Origin: Promerops cafer
Taxonomy: Eukaryota > Chordata > Aves > Passeriformes > Nectariniidae
Reading direction: 5' to 3'
Assembly (NCBI GenBank): GCA_013398275.1
Contig: VZSE01006618.1
Coordinates: forward strand, 469,384-533,383
DNA length: 64,000 nt
Part shown: piece after piece, positions 13,188 through 23,440 of the stretch
Position numbering within the stretch: position 1 is the stretch's first letter
Layout of the letters: every line of letters begins with the position of its first letter
Program-made: the position numbers and the translations under genes
Notes under the pieces: model-generated
The model's input: only the letters and a program-made list of their open reading frames with translations
Told to the model about the DNA's origin: nothing
Database searches by the model: none

Positions 13188-13485
13188 CTGAGCTTAAGAT
13201 CAGCAGCTCCTGGCTGACTCCCCCCAGTTTAAATACTGGACAAAACATTCCATGGTATGGAATGGCCTTCTAGCCAGCTCAGATCAGGTGTCCTGGTTAT
13301 GCTCCCTCCCAGCTTCTTATGCTCAGTGCCAAAGCAGAGGACACTAAAAAGTCCTTAATTTAGGATAAGCACTACTTACCAATGGCTAAAACATTATCAA
13401 CACTATTCTCATACTAAATCCAAGACACAGCACTGTTCCAGCTTCTAGGAAGAAAATTAACTCAATCCCAGACAAAACAAGGACA

Positions 13486-15227
13486 CACTCCTTGGTGGTG
13501 CAATGCACATGCATGCCTGCCAGATGACTGAATGACCTTAAAAGAATTGATTGTTTCAAGAGTTCTCACCAAATCTGTTTATGATTAAAAAATTACAAAA
13601 CTCTCTCAAGTAGGAAATTCAGTGTTAAAGATGCCACAAATGGAGCAAGTGATTCCTCAAATACTACTGATGTGAGGAATCTCTATGTCACTGACTAATT
13701 CTTGTCATAGAAGAATAGTAATTAGGCCTAAATTTTATTCACAGATGACAGAGGAGGAATTAAAACATCTTTATTTCCTTTGTTATAGGAGGAAAACCAG
13801 CAAAATCTAGAAGTTCAAAGTTCAGTAGCTTTACCGATTTTCCACTGAGCCTAATCAGAATGAGTCCCTCATTCTTAATTTTGCTGGTTTTAGTGACCTG
13901 CTCTGTACTTGGACTTCACATGTGGCATCAGATAATATTACTTTGTGCTGACTCTGCAGTAGAGGTAGCATTCATTCTTGTCCCTCAAGGACAGCACCAG
14001 CTGTGCAGGTGCAACACAGGCTCAAGCACAGTCCTATGAGATATGCTTAGCTGATAAATCACTGTATTTGGCAGTGGTTTAAACTAACACCCTTCACTAA
14101 AGCAGGGTCCTACCACTAAGACAGTGGTTCAAGGAGAGCTCAGGGAGCCCTTTTTGCCACTGCTGAACTTCCAGGTGCCTGTGCGAGGGATTGCAACCTG
14201 CTGGAGTTGCAGCCCCAATGTATTTGCACTCTCATAGAGCTGTAGGCTTGGTTTCACAACAGCTCTAATCTTAACCTCTTTTTGGACAGCTTAACTACAG
14301 CTTACACACATGCAGTATATGTTAAATACCAGACCACGCTGACCGATCAACTGTAGCCCTAGCAGATCGAGTAACCAACATTACTTAAAATTCCTATGTC
14401 ATGGAGTTGGTATTGCTGTTTAAATTTTTCAGTGAATATGCCCTTCTTATTTCTATTTCAATTCAGCAGTCCCAGAGAAATCTTTTTACATTCAGGGAGA
14501 AATATTATATAGACTTTACCAAATAGAAAATTGAATCAATGCACTCCATAGTTGATTAAATCTTTTTCAGTTTTCCAGTGTGTTTTATTGTGTATCAAAT
14601 TATCCTCATCTTATCAACGTAAGTACAAATTCTGGAGAAGGCACATACAACATGGAGTGCTTTGGGGTAACACACAAAATGTGACATGAATGTGAATAAC
14701 AAATTTGTCATCTGTATATTTTTCCAAAAATGGTTTCCTTTTTACTCTCAGGAGACTTTGAAAAGGATTGTAGGGAGCTCCTTAGATATTGAACATCCTT
14801 TCCATAAATAGTCACAAATAAGCATGAAAAAGCAGTTCTGAGCCACAAGAACTGTCTTTGGATTCAAAATAGAACTTGAACACACTGAGAGCTTAAATTT
14901 TTGTGTGGCTTCTAGACAGACTTGTGCTAGAACATAAGATTTAGCATGCTTTAGATCTAAACATGTGACACTTTGCTGGGCATTCTATATTTGATATTGG
15001 AAGATTTAGTATGTTTAGTTCTTTGAAATATCAACTGATCCAAAACAAAAATATAAGATTTTAAGGCCAGATGTTAAAACTTTGACCAATTAAGCATGAA
15101 TAAATTCATACCTGTATACCTAATTTAGGCATTTAAATTATTCCAGCTGCAAGTTATTTCAAGAATTCTTATCCCACCTTTCACAACTCAAATTTTAAAA
15201 ATCTTACCCCTGACTTTCACAGCCCAA
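13486..15227. other. Non-coding DNA, no gene seen
   Basis: Unique AT-rich sequence with no recognisable exon, RNA gene or repeat. A modestly GC-richer patch at 13980-14280 has no clear family assignment. Confidence 0.6.
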
Positions 15228-15246
15228 TTTTTTTTTTTTTTTTNTT
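15228..15246. repeat. Poly(T) tract containing an N
   Basis: Sixteen T residues, one N at 15244, then TT. The N marks an unresolved base in the assembly at a homopolymer, so the true length is uncertain. Confidence 0.95.
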
Positions 15247-16239
15247 AAATAGTAATCTATTTCTCAAAGACCCTGTGCTGTTCAGGTACAGCTACACAAT
15301 CAAATGAATGCATGGCTGTAATTTGTGGCAGTTTTTCCACACCAACCTCATAGAACACTCTAGTGCTACATAGAGCACTGATAACAATAACAGTCATGGC
15401 ATCAGGGCAGTCTTAGTGTGTGCTATCAGAACAGAAGCTCTCCAGGGACCCTTAGTTAAATTAAAAGCAGTATACTAGGATATAGTACAGCTGCACTTTA
15501 ATAGGCAGGCATATCTTTCCTCATCAAAACCACCAAGAAGGTTAGGAGCACAAATCTTTATTGACCACCAGTAAAATTTGTTATACTAACTCATTGGGGC
15601 ACTTCATAAGTCTTCCTCTAACTTATCTTCACAGGTTATACATACCATAAATATTGTTCTTCTGTCTATCTATCAATCAATCAGCAAATGAGGTTTGTTG
15701 AGCTAATGGTGAACTAACGATATACTAATGGTTCTCTCTGGAAGAATACAGCATGCTTCAGCTTTGTAAAAATAATTGTTCTTCTCTTGTTCTGAATTTG
15801 ATAAGTAGGTAAAATATACTACATGATATCATGCTCTAAGAAAATACCATTATTCTGTATAGGGGTGGTTGTTAACAAGAATCATCTGCAATCGTCTTTC
15901 TTACTGCATTTTATTCTGCTGCTATAAGAGCCAGTAAATAAGTGTGTGGCATTAACAGCAGTCCAGCAGTTAATGTGGATCTCTGCTGTTACACATTATA
16001 GTCTATAGCCATTATTTTTTAATCTAAGGGGAGCTTGGATCTGTATGTATGCATGTGTACTGTATTAATCTCACAATAACTGCTCTAAACCAGCCCAGCA
16101 TGCCTTCTTTTACTTACATATTCTTTATGGCCCTGAGTTCTGTTTTCTGCTGGTTCAAGATATAATAATAGTATGTTAATTTCTCTTCCTTCTGAAGACT
16201 TGCAACTTTCAAAGCCTGACATAAAAGCATTTATTTTAA
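15247..16239. other. AT-rich non-coding DNA, no gene seen
   Basis: Unique sequence. A short TCTATC/AATC run lies near 15662-15683. Nothing else stands out. Confidence 0.6.
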
Positions 16240-16345
16240 AAACACTCAGATATTGCTGATCTAAGGTCCAGAGAGGTTGACTGACATACCCATAGGAATC
16301 CTCTGTTGCAAAGGAATAGTAATGTAGAAAATCATGACAAAAGCA
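16240..16345 (-). repeat. Possible ancient amniote SINE (MIR/CORE-like) remnant
   Basis: The plus strand reads 'GGTCCAGAGAGGTTGACTGAC' then 'ACCCATAGGAATCCTCTGTTG' and 'AAAGGAATAGTAATG', which follows in order the antisense core of old amniote SINEs ('..CAGAGAGGTTAAGTGACTTGCCC..', then '..GGAAGTCTGTGGCAAAGC..AATAGAACC'). The match is weak and has gaps, as expected for copies over 100 million years old. The call is inference from memory of the family; a profile search would decide it. Confidence 0.3.
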
Positions 16346-18539
16346 GTATTTTGATCCTTCAAAAATATCTCTAGGTATAAGACATAGGCTGCAGACATGC
16401 AGAATAATTCTTAGAGGAACTAGCAAGTAACATTTTACACTATGCACCTAAATGAAATAGGATTTCACATTCCATTTAAGACCTGATGTTTTTGTCTAGA
16501 ACATGCAGGAAAATCAATCTGAATTAACTTTTAAAATAGATTGGCTAAACCACTTTAAGTTTCTGTGTAATACTCTCATTTAGAGTGTATTAATTTACTT
16601 TGGAAGTAAATGTAGTTAGATTGAATTAGGGCTACTTTAATTTTGAATGAGAATGTGCACAAAATGCAGTTAAAGTAATCACAACTTTAAATTCACACCT
16701 TTAGTTAATTTGTATTCGTTTTCTTGAGTGTTCCCAGACATATAAACTCTAAATCTCACTGAAGTCAATAAACATTTCTTCAGATGTGCATTGTTACGTA
16801 TCCAGATAGAACAGAGCAAGCAAGACAGCCTAAAGGAGCATGTCCTGACAGCCAATACTGCTGCAGACACAAGGTGAAGGTAGAGCTTCCTATCTAGTAA
16901 CAACTATGGTGAAAGCAATTGTGTCTTTTAAGTGGTATGATCCAGTACCTGAACGCTGAAAACACTTAAAATCACCTACTGTCAACATTTCATTATAGCT
17001 GTGATAGCCACATTTTTGATAGGGAAATAATGTTATCAAAATTGACTGCAGTGGGTTGCTCGCCCTTGTCAGGCAACATCACCTATGACAACTGAGAGGC
17101 ATTTAATGAACCGTGGGTGTTGATTGCACGTGCCAAATTTCCTTCTTTCCCTGCAAACTGCGGGCCTTAATGACCTGGTTTGCTGTAGACCTGATGGCCA
17201 CCCGCTGGCGGCTACGTCTGCACTGTGTTCAGCTTGCTTCTTCCAGGAGCCGCAAATGGAAAAGTCTGAAAGAGCATTTATCTGAGCTACTGAAAAAGCA
17301 GTGGGAGATGTGAAGGAAGAAGACAGGGGTAATACAGTCCCTAATAGGTCCCATCTTTACTCTTACAGTGCAGATTAAAACTTACATGACAACAATCCAC
17401 GTGCCAAGTGAACTACAGGATTTCTGCCCAGAATCTCTGTTCAGCGGTAACAAAACGCAATGGCTGCATGACTGAGAAATGCCAAGGTATGAACATGCAG
17501 CAAATCACTTGGCAGTAGCTGCATATGGATAACAGACTCTTCTGAGAAGTGAGAGAAACCAGATGTCTGGCCATCAGGGCCTGGTTGATTGAAAGTCACT
17601 TTTACACATGCAAATTGAAAATATGGTAACACTGAATCTCAAAATTTAAAAATTAAAACTGGATAGCTTGCAGTGAATTTAACTATGTTTGCTATTTCAA
17701 TCAGAGGAAAAGTTATCAAAATACTGTTAAAAAAATTACTGAGTTGCAAACACTGCTATCACAGATTTTTTTGAAAGAAGAAGTCAAAGGTATAAGCAAT
17801 CCTGATTAAAATATTTTTGGCAGAGCTAATCTGCTTCATTTTGGTTTCATTTTACTTTTAAAGGTTGTAATTTTTAAAAAGTTGCATGGAAATAGTCAAA
17901 CTAAATTCTTCTTTCCAACAGATGCATCAGATTTGTAATGAGATTTTTTAAACTGTATTAGCTTCTGTCTTAATCTTGCATAATATGAAACACAAATCCT
18001 AACATTTATATTTTTAACACATATAAACCACCTGACAATTTCAACTTAACATGAAATGGTGCACCTACAGTTAAATGAAAATTTATAGCAGGTTACCATA
18101 TTAATAAAATATAACATTCTAAATTCACACTTAGACATTTAAATATAAAACAGTCTTATTTTGGAAGAGCAACATTATTATATTTGTAAATAAAAAATCA
18201 AAATGTTTGGTATCCATGGGCCTGTGGACAATTTCTTTTACATACATCAAGCTTGCTCATACACTTAAGTTATTAGTGAAAGACAGGAAAAGAAAGAAAA
18301 TATAGCTGATAGAACGAAGAGTGTATATATAGAATGCAATGCATCACAGATTACTTTTCTTGCACTTGTTATCAAATTTTTCGATTTCCACTAAGGTGTC
18401 ATTTTAATTATGCTTGGATACTAACAAATTTCAAGCCAATAACAAATTTGTCTCAGCAGCAAGAAACAGATTTCGGACATCGACTGCAGGCATCTTGCTC
18501 TTGTTGAGTGTTTCAAATCTGTGATGCTATTTTATAGCT
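16346..18539. other. Non-coding DNA with a GC-richer centre near 17.1 kb
   Basis: Mostly AT-rich. The part around 17040-17320 is richer in G and C and contains GTTGC...GCAAC half-sites (about 17055-17077), 'GCATTTAATGA', and the CTCF-like motif listed separately. A 66-codon frame at 17113-17313 begins at a non-ATG codon and resembles no known protein. The remainder, especially 17640-18300, is AT-rich without recognisable features. Confidence 0.5.
17195..17214 (+). promoter_or_regulatory. CTCF-like binding motif, second copy in window
   Basis: TGGCCACCCGCTGGCGGCTA resembles the long CTCF motif (TGGCCACCAGGGGGCGCTA) in its flanks and in the GGCG part, but differs in the centre, where AGGG is replaced by CGCT. 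It is on the strand opposite to the candidate at 3.58 kb, giving a divergent pair. Binding is not shown by sequence alone. Confidence 0.25.
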
Positions 18540-19210
18540 CTAGCCTGGTTAAAAGTGTCTAATAAGTCATCAGAAGTTTTGTGTGTATGGGAGTATGAGC
18601 TCCAGGCAGCACTGAGCCCATGGCATCCTTTCACAGGTGTGCCTCCCACTCTCTTCCATGAAAGCTGGCCAATAGGATTGATCCTCCTGGGTTTCAATTC
18701 AGCAGTGGAAATGAAATACATTATTATAAAGATTTCCCCTGATTTGACTAAATGTTGTTTATATCAGCCTCTTATTGTGAGCGGTTTATCAAAAGAAAAT
18801 ATTCAGCAATCTTTTAATTCAAAAGCTGCATCTCAAGGTTGAGGAAACTTCATGTACTCCAGGGCAAATCATAATGAAAATTTGAGGTTTAGAACCATCG
18901 TTTTAATGGCAAAATACTTATTTTATCCTTCCCTATTTCATTTAAGCCATGGGCTTTCTATTATGATTATTTATGGTTATCATTTTGGCTGCTCTGAGCA
19001 GCAGTGTCTTGGCTTACTTGTCTTCTCTGCTCAGGATGAAAAATGAAGTTTGAAAGAATGTTCGTTACCTTCACGGCATGTGTTGACTGCACTGATTCTT
19101 CATCTGCCAAACTGCATATGCTGGCTTCTGGCTCATCTGGAGACCTCTGGAACTAAAAGTAATTGATCAAATTAATTCTAATATAATCCCACACAGACCC
19201 TGCTACCACT
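18540..19210. promoter_or_regulatory. Candidate conserved non-coding element
   Basis: This block has the texture of a vertebrate conserved enhancer: moderate composition, no repeats, and closely packed homeobox-like and other short motifs, including CTTTTAATTC (about 18812), GCCAATAGGATTGATC (about 18668), GTTTATCAAAAG (about 18784), TTATGATTATTTATGG (about 18960) and AATTGATCAAATTAATTC (about 19161). Three short frames cross it but none has a domain. Conservation cannot be seen from one sequence, so this is a hypothesis. Confidence 0.25.
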
Positions 19211-19575
19211 GCAGCTTGTTAACCTTATATGCAAACTGTTTATTTAAGCTATCTGGATGACATCATGAAAACTACCTTCAATACATCAAAAAAGTATGAA
19301 ATTAAAGCCCAGTTTAACATTTTTTTCAAAGATATGACTTGTGTTATGCTACATTTTCTCTAAAAAACAGAATTTGGCACCTCAGTGCTTACAGAATTAA
19401 TTTTAATTCAGCTGGCCCTACTTCTCGAATAATTGAATTTTCCCCTACTCTTTAAAAAACTAACCACAACTTTCAAATGATCAAGTTTATCACAGTAGCT
19501 TTGTACACAGTGTGAAGTAGCAGTTGAAGGATCTGAGCAGCAATTTTCTGAACTGTGCACTCCCTTTTATACCAT
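19211..19575. other. AT-rich non-coding DNA, nothing seen
   Basis: Unique AT-rich sequence between the candidate regulatory block and the short CR1 copy. Confidence 0.6.
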
Positions 19576-19655
19576 ATAATCACAGAATGACCTGGGCTCA
19601 AAGGCACTTGGAAGATCATCTAGTTCCAGCCCTGGTGCCAAGAGCAGGATGTCAT
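19576..19655 (-). mobile_element. Short CR1 LINE 3' fragment
   Basis: ATAATCACAGAATGACCTGG at the left end and GAAGATCATCTAGTTCCAGC further on match the reverse complement of the CR1 3' terminus. Similarity fades after about 80 bases ('CCCTGGTGCCAAGAGCAGG'), so this is a strongly 5'-truncated copy. Confidence 0.8.
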
Positions 19656-20830
19656 TCTTGGATTTTGTGGACTTTACATCTAAGTCAACTCCCTGATAGA
19701 TCTATATCACACCTTACAAATCCTAGTCCAGCTATTAACTCCCTACAGCAGCTAAAATTTCTGGTTATGCAAAACATTAAAGCAGTTCTAATAAACAACT
19801 TTGCAGTTGTTTCCACCACCCTGTGTATCTCCTACTTTCATGCTGGCTGCTGGAGGTAGGGTGCTGATGACACCAGTAATAAATGGTGCCCTTTGCAACC
19901 ACCTGGCATAATGTGTGAAAGACAAAATGTGTCTGATCACTCTGTCACAGCACAACATATAATTCGTTATAAGAGTAACTTTTTCTAAACCATCAGAAAT
20001 GCCAAGGGTACCTGAGACAACAGTAAATTATTCTCATAACAAAACAAAAGTGAGGACATAACTGTGAATGCAACTGGTAGTGATTTATAGGTACAGAATG
20101 TTCCCCTCTGATTTGGGATCCCAGCTTCAACTAGACACAAAATGGTGAATTAAAGGTAGCACAGCAGTCTCAGCTTCAAGATTTCCTATAATTTATCACT
20201 TTGGCCCAAGCACTTAGTCATGATGAAGTCATATATATATATATATATANTGAAAAAAAACCAAAAAGCAAGTTTAAAATGTCATAAATGTATTAAGATG
20301 ATCATCAAAATATAGTGTCTTTCAATCATTTGCCTTCAGCACTAGTGCTTAGTGGGGTAGCAGCTAAGAGCTGTTAGATTTTACAGTACCACCTCAGGGT
20401 AAATATTTAATGCTTACTAAACATGGTTTCTGAATGGGCGCAGTAAAGACTATCATGAGAGCACTCCTAGGAGGATAACACATTATAACCCTGTCCTGTG
20501 ATTATTCTTCTGCTTAAAAGGCAAAATTATCCTTTTCAGGTAAGCCAGGTACATTCTCATAGGCTTTCATGACAGCTTTTTTAATTCTCTTGCTTCTAGC
20601 CTAGTATGTAGTTTTCCCAAAACACCACAGTTGTAGCAAAAAGGATATAACACTCATTAAAGTTCATTTCTTGCAGAATTGTTCAATGCTATATACCACA
20701 ATCTGTATCTACTGATGACAACTTTTCAGTTTAAGTTTTTTTCTGAAAGCAAATAGTGAGATGAAGCCTTTTTACAAAAACCTGATTTAGGATAAATCTT
20801 ACACTCAAAGTGAAAGATAAAATTCTGAAA
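19656..20830. other. Non-coding DNA with a short AT repeat
   Basis: No exon or repeat family recognised apart from the (AT)n run listed separately at 20231-20250. Confidence 0.6.
20231..20250. repeat. (AT)n dinucleotide repeat ending in an N
   Basis: Nineteen bases of alternating A and T followed by an N at 20250, then TG and an A8 run. The N shows that the array length was not resolved. Confidence 0.95.
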
Positions 20831-20883
20831 CTCTGCTTCTTGTCTGGGACATAGGAGTCGTCAGTTCAAGCCCACACTCTACG
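20831..20883 (+). repeat. Possible tRNA-derived SINE head, fossil
   Basis: The segment contains GTTCAAGCC (20864-20872), a match to the RNA polymerase III B box GTTCRANNC, preceded by 'GTCTGGGACATAGGAGTC', a context typical of tRNA-derived amniote SINEs of the MIR/CORE class. No convincing A box lies at the right distance and no cloverleaf can be folded by eye, so it is not a tRNA gene. It may be the head of an old SINE or chance. Confidence 0.3.
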
Positions 20884-23160
20884 TTATTTCTCTCGCAGTA
20901 ACTTTGGAGCACAGTTACACTCTTTTAACAACAAAGGAAGGTAATGTAATGGTTGAAAAAAATGTATTGTTCATTAAAAAATTAAGAACATACTCTTATC
21001 TTGTTATTCATGCAAATAGCTGCAAAGAGAATAAGATACCAGGCCATAATAATTGCCTGGCCAATGCTCTAGCCAATTACTGAGGCTATGAGCATGTGAA
21101 ATGTGAGGTATGGCAGTTGTTTTTTTAGCTTACATTAAGCAAATACCAACTGTGGAGAGATATGGCTCCATTTCACATACCAAAATTCCCAAATCTGGTT
21201 TGTGTGCTGGAATTCTACCTGCTTGTTTGGTTTTTTTTCCTTATTGGTTCAGCTTTTGTAATAAAAATTAAGATGTTTTGCCCACAGACCTTTCTTCAGG
21301 TACAGACATTCACAGTAGTCCAGTGATCCTTTAGACTGCTGCTCAGGGACAAATTCTCTAATGCCTTAAAACCAAAACTTATTTATTGACAAGCATAATA
21401 AGTTGCCTTCTCCAAGCCCTTGATAATCACTAAAAATCATTATTCAATACCTAAAGAGGGAAATGTAACAGCCTCTCCTTGTGAACAGTGCCAGTTAGTT
21501 AGAAGGATTTGAAAAATATATCCCTCAAGCGCAGAGCTGTGTGTAGGAACCGTGGCTTCCACCTTGGCAATCCATACAAGGGTCCCCACGACACCAGAGG
21601 CAAACCAGGCTGAGGTGGAAAGCATGGAGCCCACCATAACCTACTAGCCTGCAGGAGAAACAAATCCAGTCTTACAAAGTCAACAGGTCACTCTATCTGT
21701 TTTTCAGCTGAGCACATGCACAGGCTGGCAAAGTTCCCTACTCTCCCAATCTTTCTTGATTTCTTTCCACACAGCCCGTAATTCTATATTAGTCTTCTAC
21801 AAACAGTTCATGGTAGATACAGGCACTTTCTGTTTATAGCTAGTGATTCTTCAATGCTTTGTGCGTGTGTGAATTCCTCTTGCTTTTTAAATTTTGAAAG
21901 GGTAACTAATCCCGACAGAAATATTACTGCAATAAAAAAAACTCAGAAGACTGTATTTATGGGCACATCGGTTTCAAGTTCTTGATGGATTAATCAAGAA
22001 AATTTTTGCAAGAACTGTAAGAAACAAGGAAATAGGATTATATTTTAATTTTTCGTTAGAAAACAGAAGCAGTATAGACTACTTTTTTGGAAAGTGCCAC
22101 TGGTTTATGCATCATTGCAGTTAATAACTTATTCTAGGCATTAAATCTGTCACATTCCTTTGACTTAGAATAGAATTGAAGAATTTACAGCCAGAGACCC
22201 AAATCTGACCTAGCAATTTGAAAGCATAACAGAGATATGAATCCAATTTTTCTCTGTCCAAACACTGACACACATACCTTGTATCAGAGAAACATCTGAA
22301 CAAGTCATATTTAATATCGGACTGAAATTATTACAAAAATGAGAGCATGAGGATTATTAAACACCCATTTGCTGAAGAGACTTCACTCCCGAAAAGACAT
22401 CGCCAAAAGGCTTTAGTTGATAATGTTAAAGATTTCTTCAGAGCACAATAAATTTGGTCTGCTCTTATTTCCCACATTCCATGCCCTCATATTTTAAAAC
22501 AATTCTTTCTTTTTTGACTTCACGTAAAAAAAAACCTTGATACACTCATCTTTGCAGATGTCTTTGTGACAGCAGCATTATTAACGCTACACTGGTAAGA
22601 TCCAAAGGAATACTCACCAGTTTGGTTTGGGGTTTTTAATATAACAGGACTGTGTGAGGAGAATGGGTGAAAATACAACTTTGAAAATCTAATTTTACAC
22701 TGTTTTTTCAAAGAAGTACAGAGCACCTTGTCTTTTGCTGGGTTATATTGAATTTTACAGTTGCAGCAATGTCTACAAAACCCTGAGAGCCTATGTATGC
22801 TGTTGAAGATGTCAGAACACCAGTCCAGGGATGGAAGATTTTCATATTAAGTAAAGGTAAAATTAGATGTGTGTGAAGTGACGCTGAAGCAGGGAAATAA
22901 CCTACCAATGGTCATTGGGGACCTTATGCTTGAGCAAGCAGCAAGACAAGGAATCAGAGGAGTGTGATGAAGGTGTACCTGTCAGGAAGGCCTTTGAAGG
23001 CATGAACACACTTTACAGCTTTTTCCCAGGTAACATTTTCTCTTCAAGAGGGTGGAAACGTTCTTGTAAAAAGCCAGAAAAACACAGGGTCAGGCCCTCA
23101 CCTCTTCCCAAACAGCAGCGGGAGACAGGGCTGTGGCAGTAACAGGCAACATCTCCTCCC
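20884..23160. other. Non-coding DNA, no gene seen
   Basis: Unique AT-rich sequence with only short chance frames on both strands. No recognisable repeat or RNA gene. Confidence 0.6.
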
Positions 23161-23440
23161 ACTGCATAGTTGCTGGGTAGGTCCCAGCGCTATCTCGTCC
23201 CGCAGGCCATCCGCGCCATCCATCAGCCCTTATCTCGCCCTGCCGATGCCGCTGCCGCCGGGGCTCCGGGTCGGCAGTGCCCTTTGGGGCAGGGGAAGGA
23301 GGACTGTGGGCTGCTCCCTCTGGTCCCATCCCTGGGTCCTGAGCTGGCTGAAATGTCAGTGCACATGCGTAGGACAAGGTCCCCTGAAAAGGGACAGAAG
23401 CTGAGGACTTCGACATGTTTCAGTCATGTTTAATTCCATT
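23161..23440. promoter_or_regulatory. Small isolated CpG cluster with paired GATA motifs
   Basis: About twelve CpG dinucleotides fall within roughly 90 bases (23187-23275), in a window that is otherwise AT-rich and CpG-poor. Two copies of TATCTCG(T/C)CC start at 23191 and 23231, so AGATAG and AGATAA (GATA-factor sites on the minus strand) lie 40 bases apart. This may be an orphan CpG island, a small promoter or enhancer, or part of an unrecognised repeat. Open frames on both strands (23170-23433 plus, 23090-23416 minus) are a by-product of the GC content. No TATA box or clear donor site supports a first exon. Confidence 0.35.

Larger units (their letters stand above)
12640..13485 (-). mobile_element. 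Solo LTR of an avian endogenous retrovirus, CR1-interrupted
   Basis: Read on the minus strand, the element begins at 13485 with TGTCC and contains landmarks of a well-known bird LTR family: a conserved block near 13440-13485, a T-A-T-A-like box (minus strand GTATTTAAA, about 13228-13236) just upstream of 'CTGGGGGGAGTCAGCCAGGA' (about 13209-13228), and an AT-rich tail with 'CAGTTTAATAATTG' in plus orientation near 12665-12679. The tail is diverged, so the 3' boundary near 12640 is approximate. A CR1 copy (12948-13187) splits the LTR, and the internal A/T-rich simple repeat has become a TAG microsatellite. No gag, pol or env sequence is next to it, so it is a solo or truncated LTR. The exact family name needs a repeat library. 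Confidence 0.85.

Noticed and set aside
20864..20872. Possible tRNA gene (B-box GTTCAAGCC)
   Set aside because: No A box at the right distance and no cloverleaf; at most a SINE fossil.
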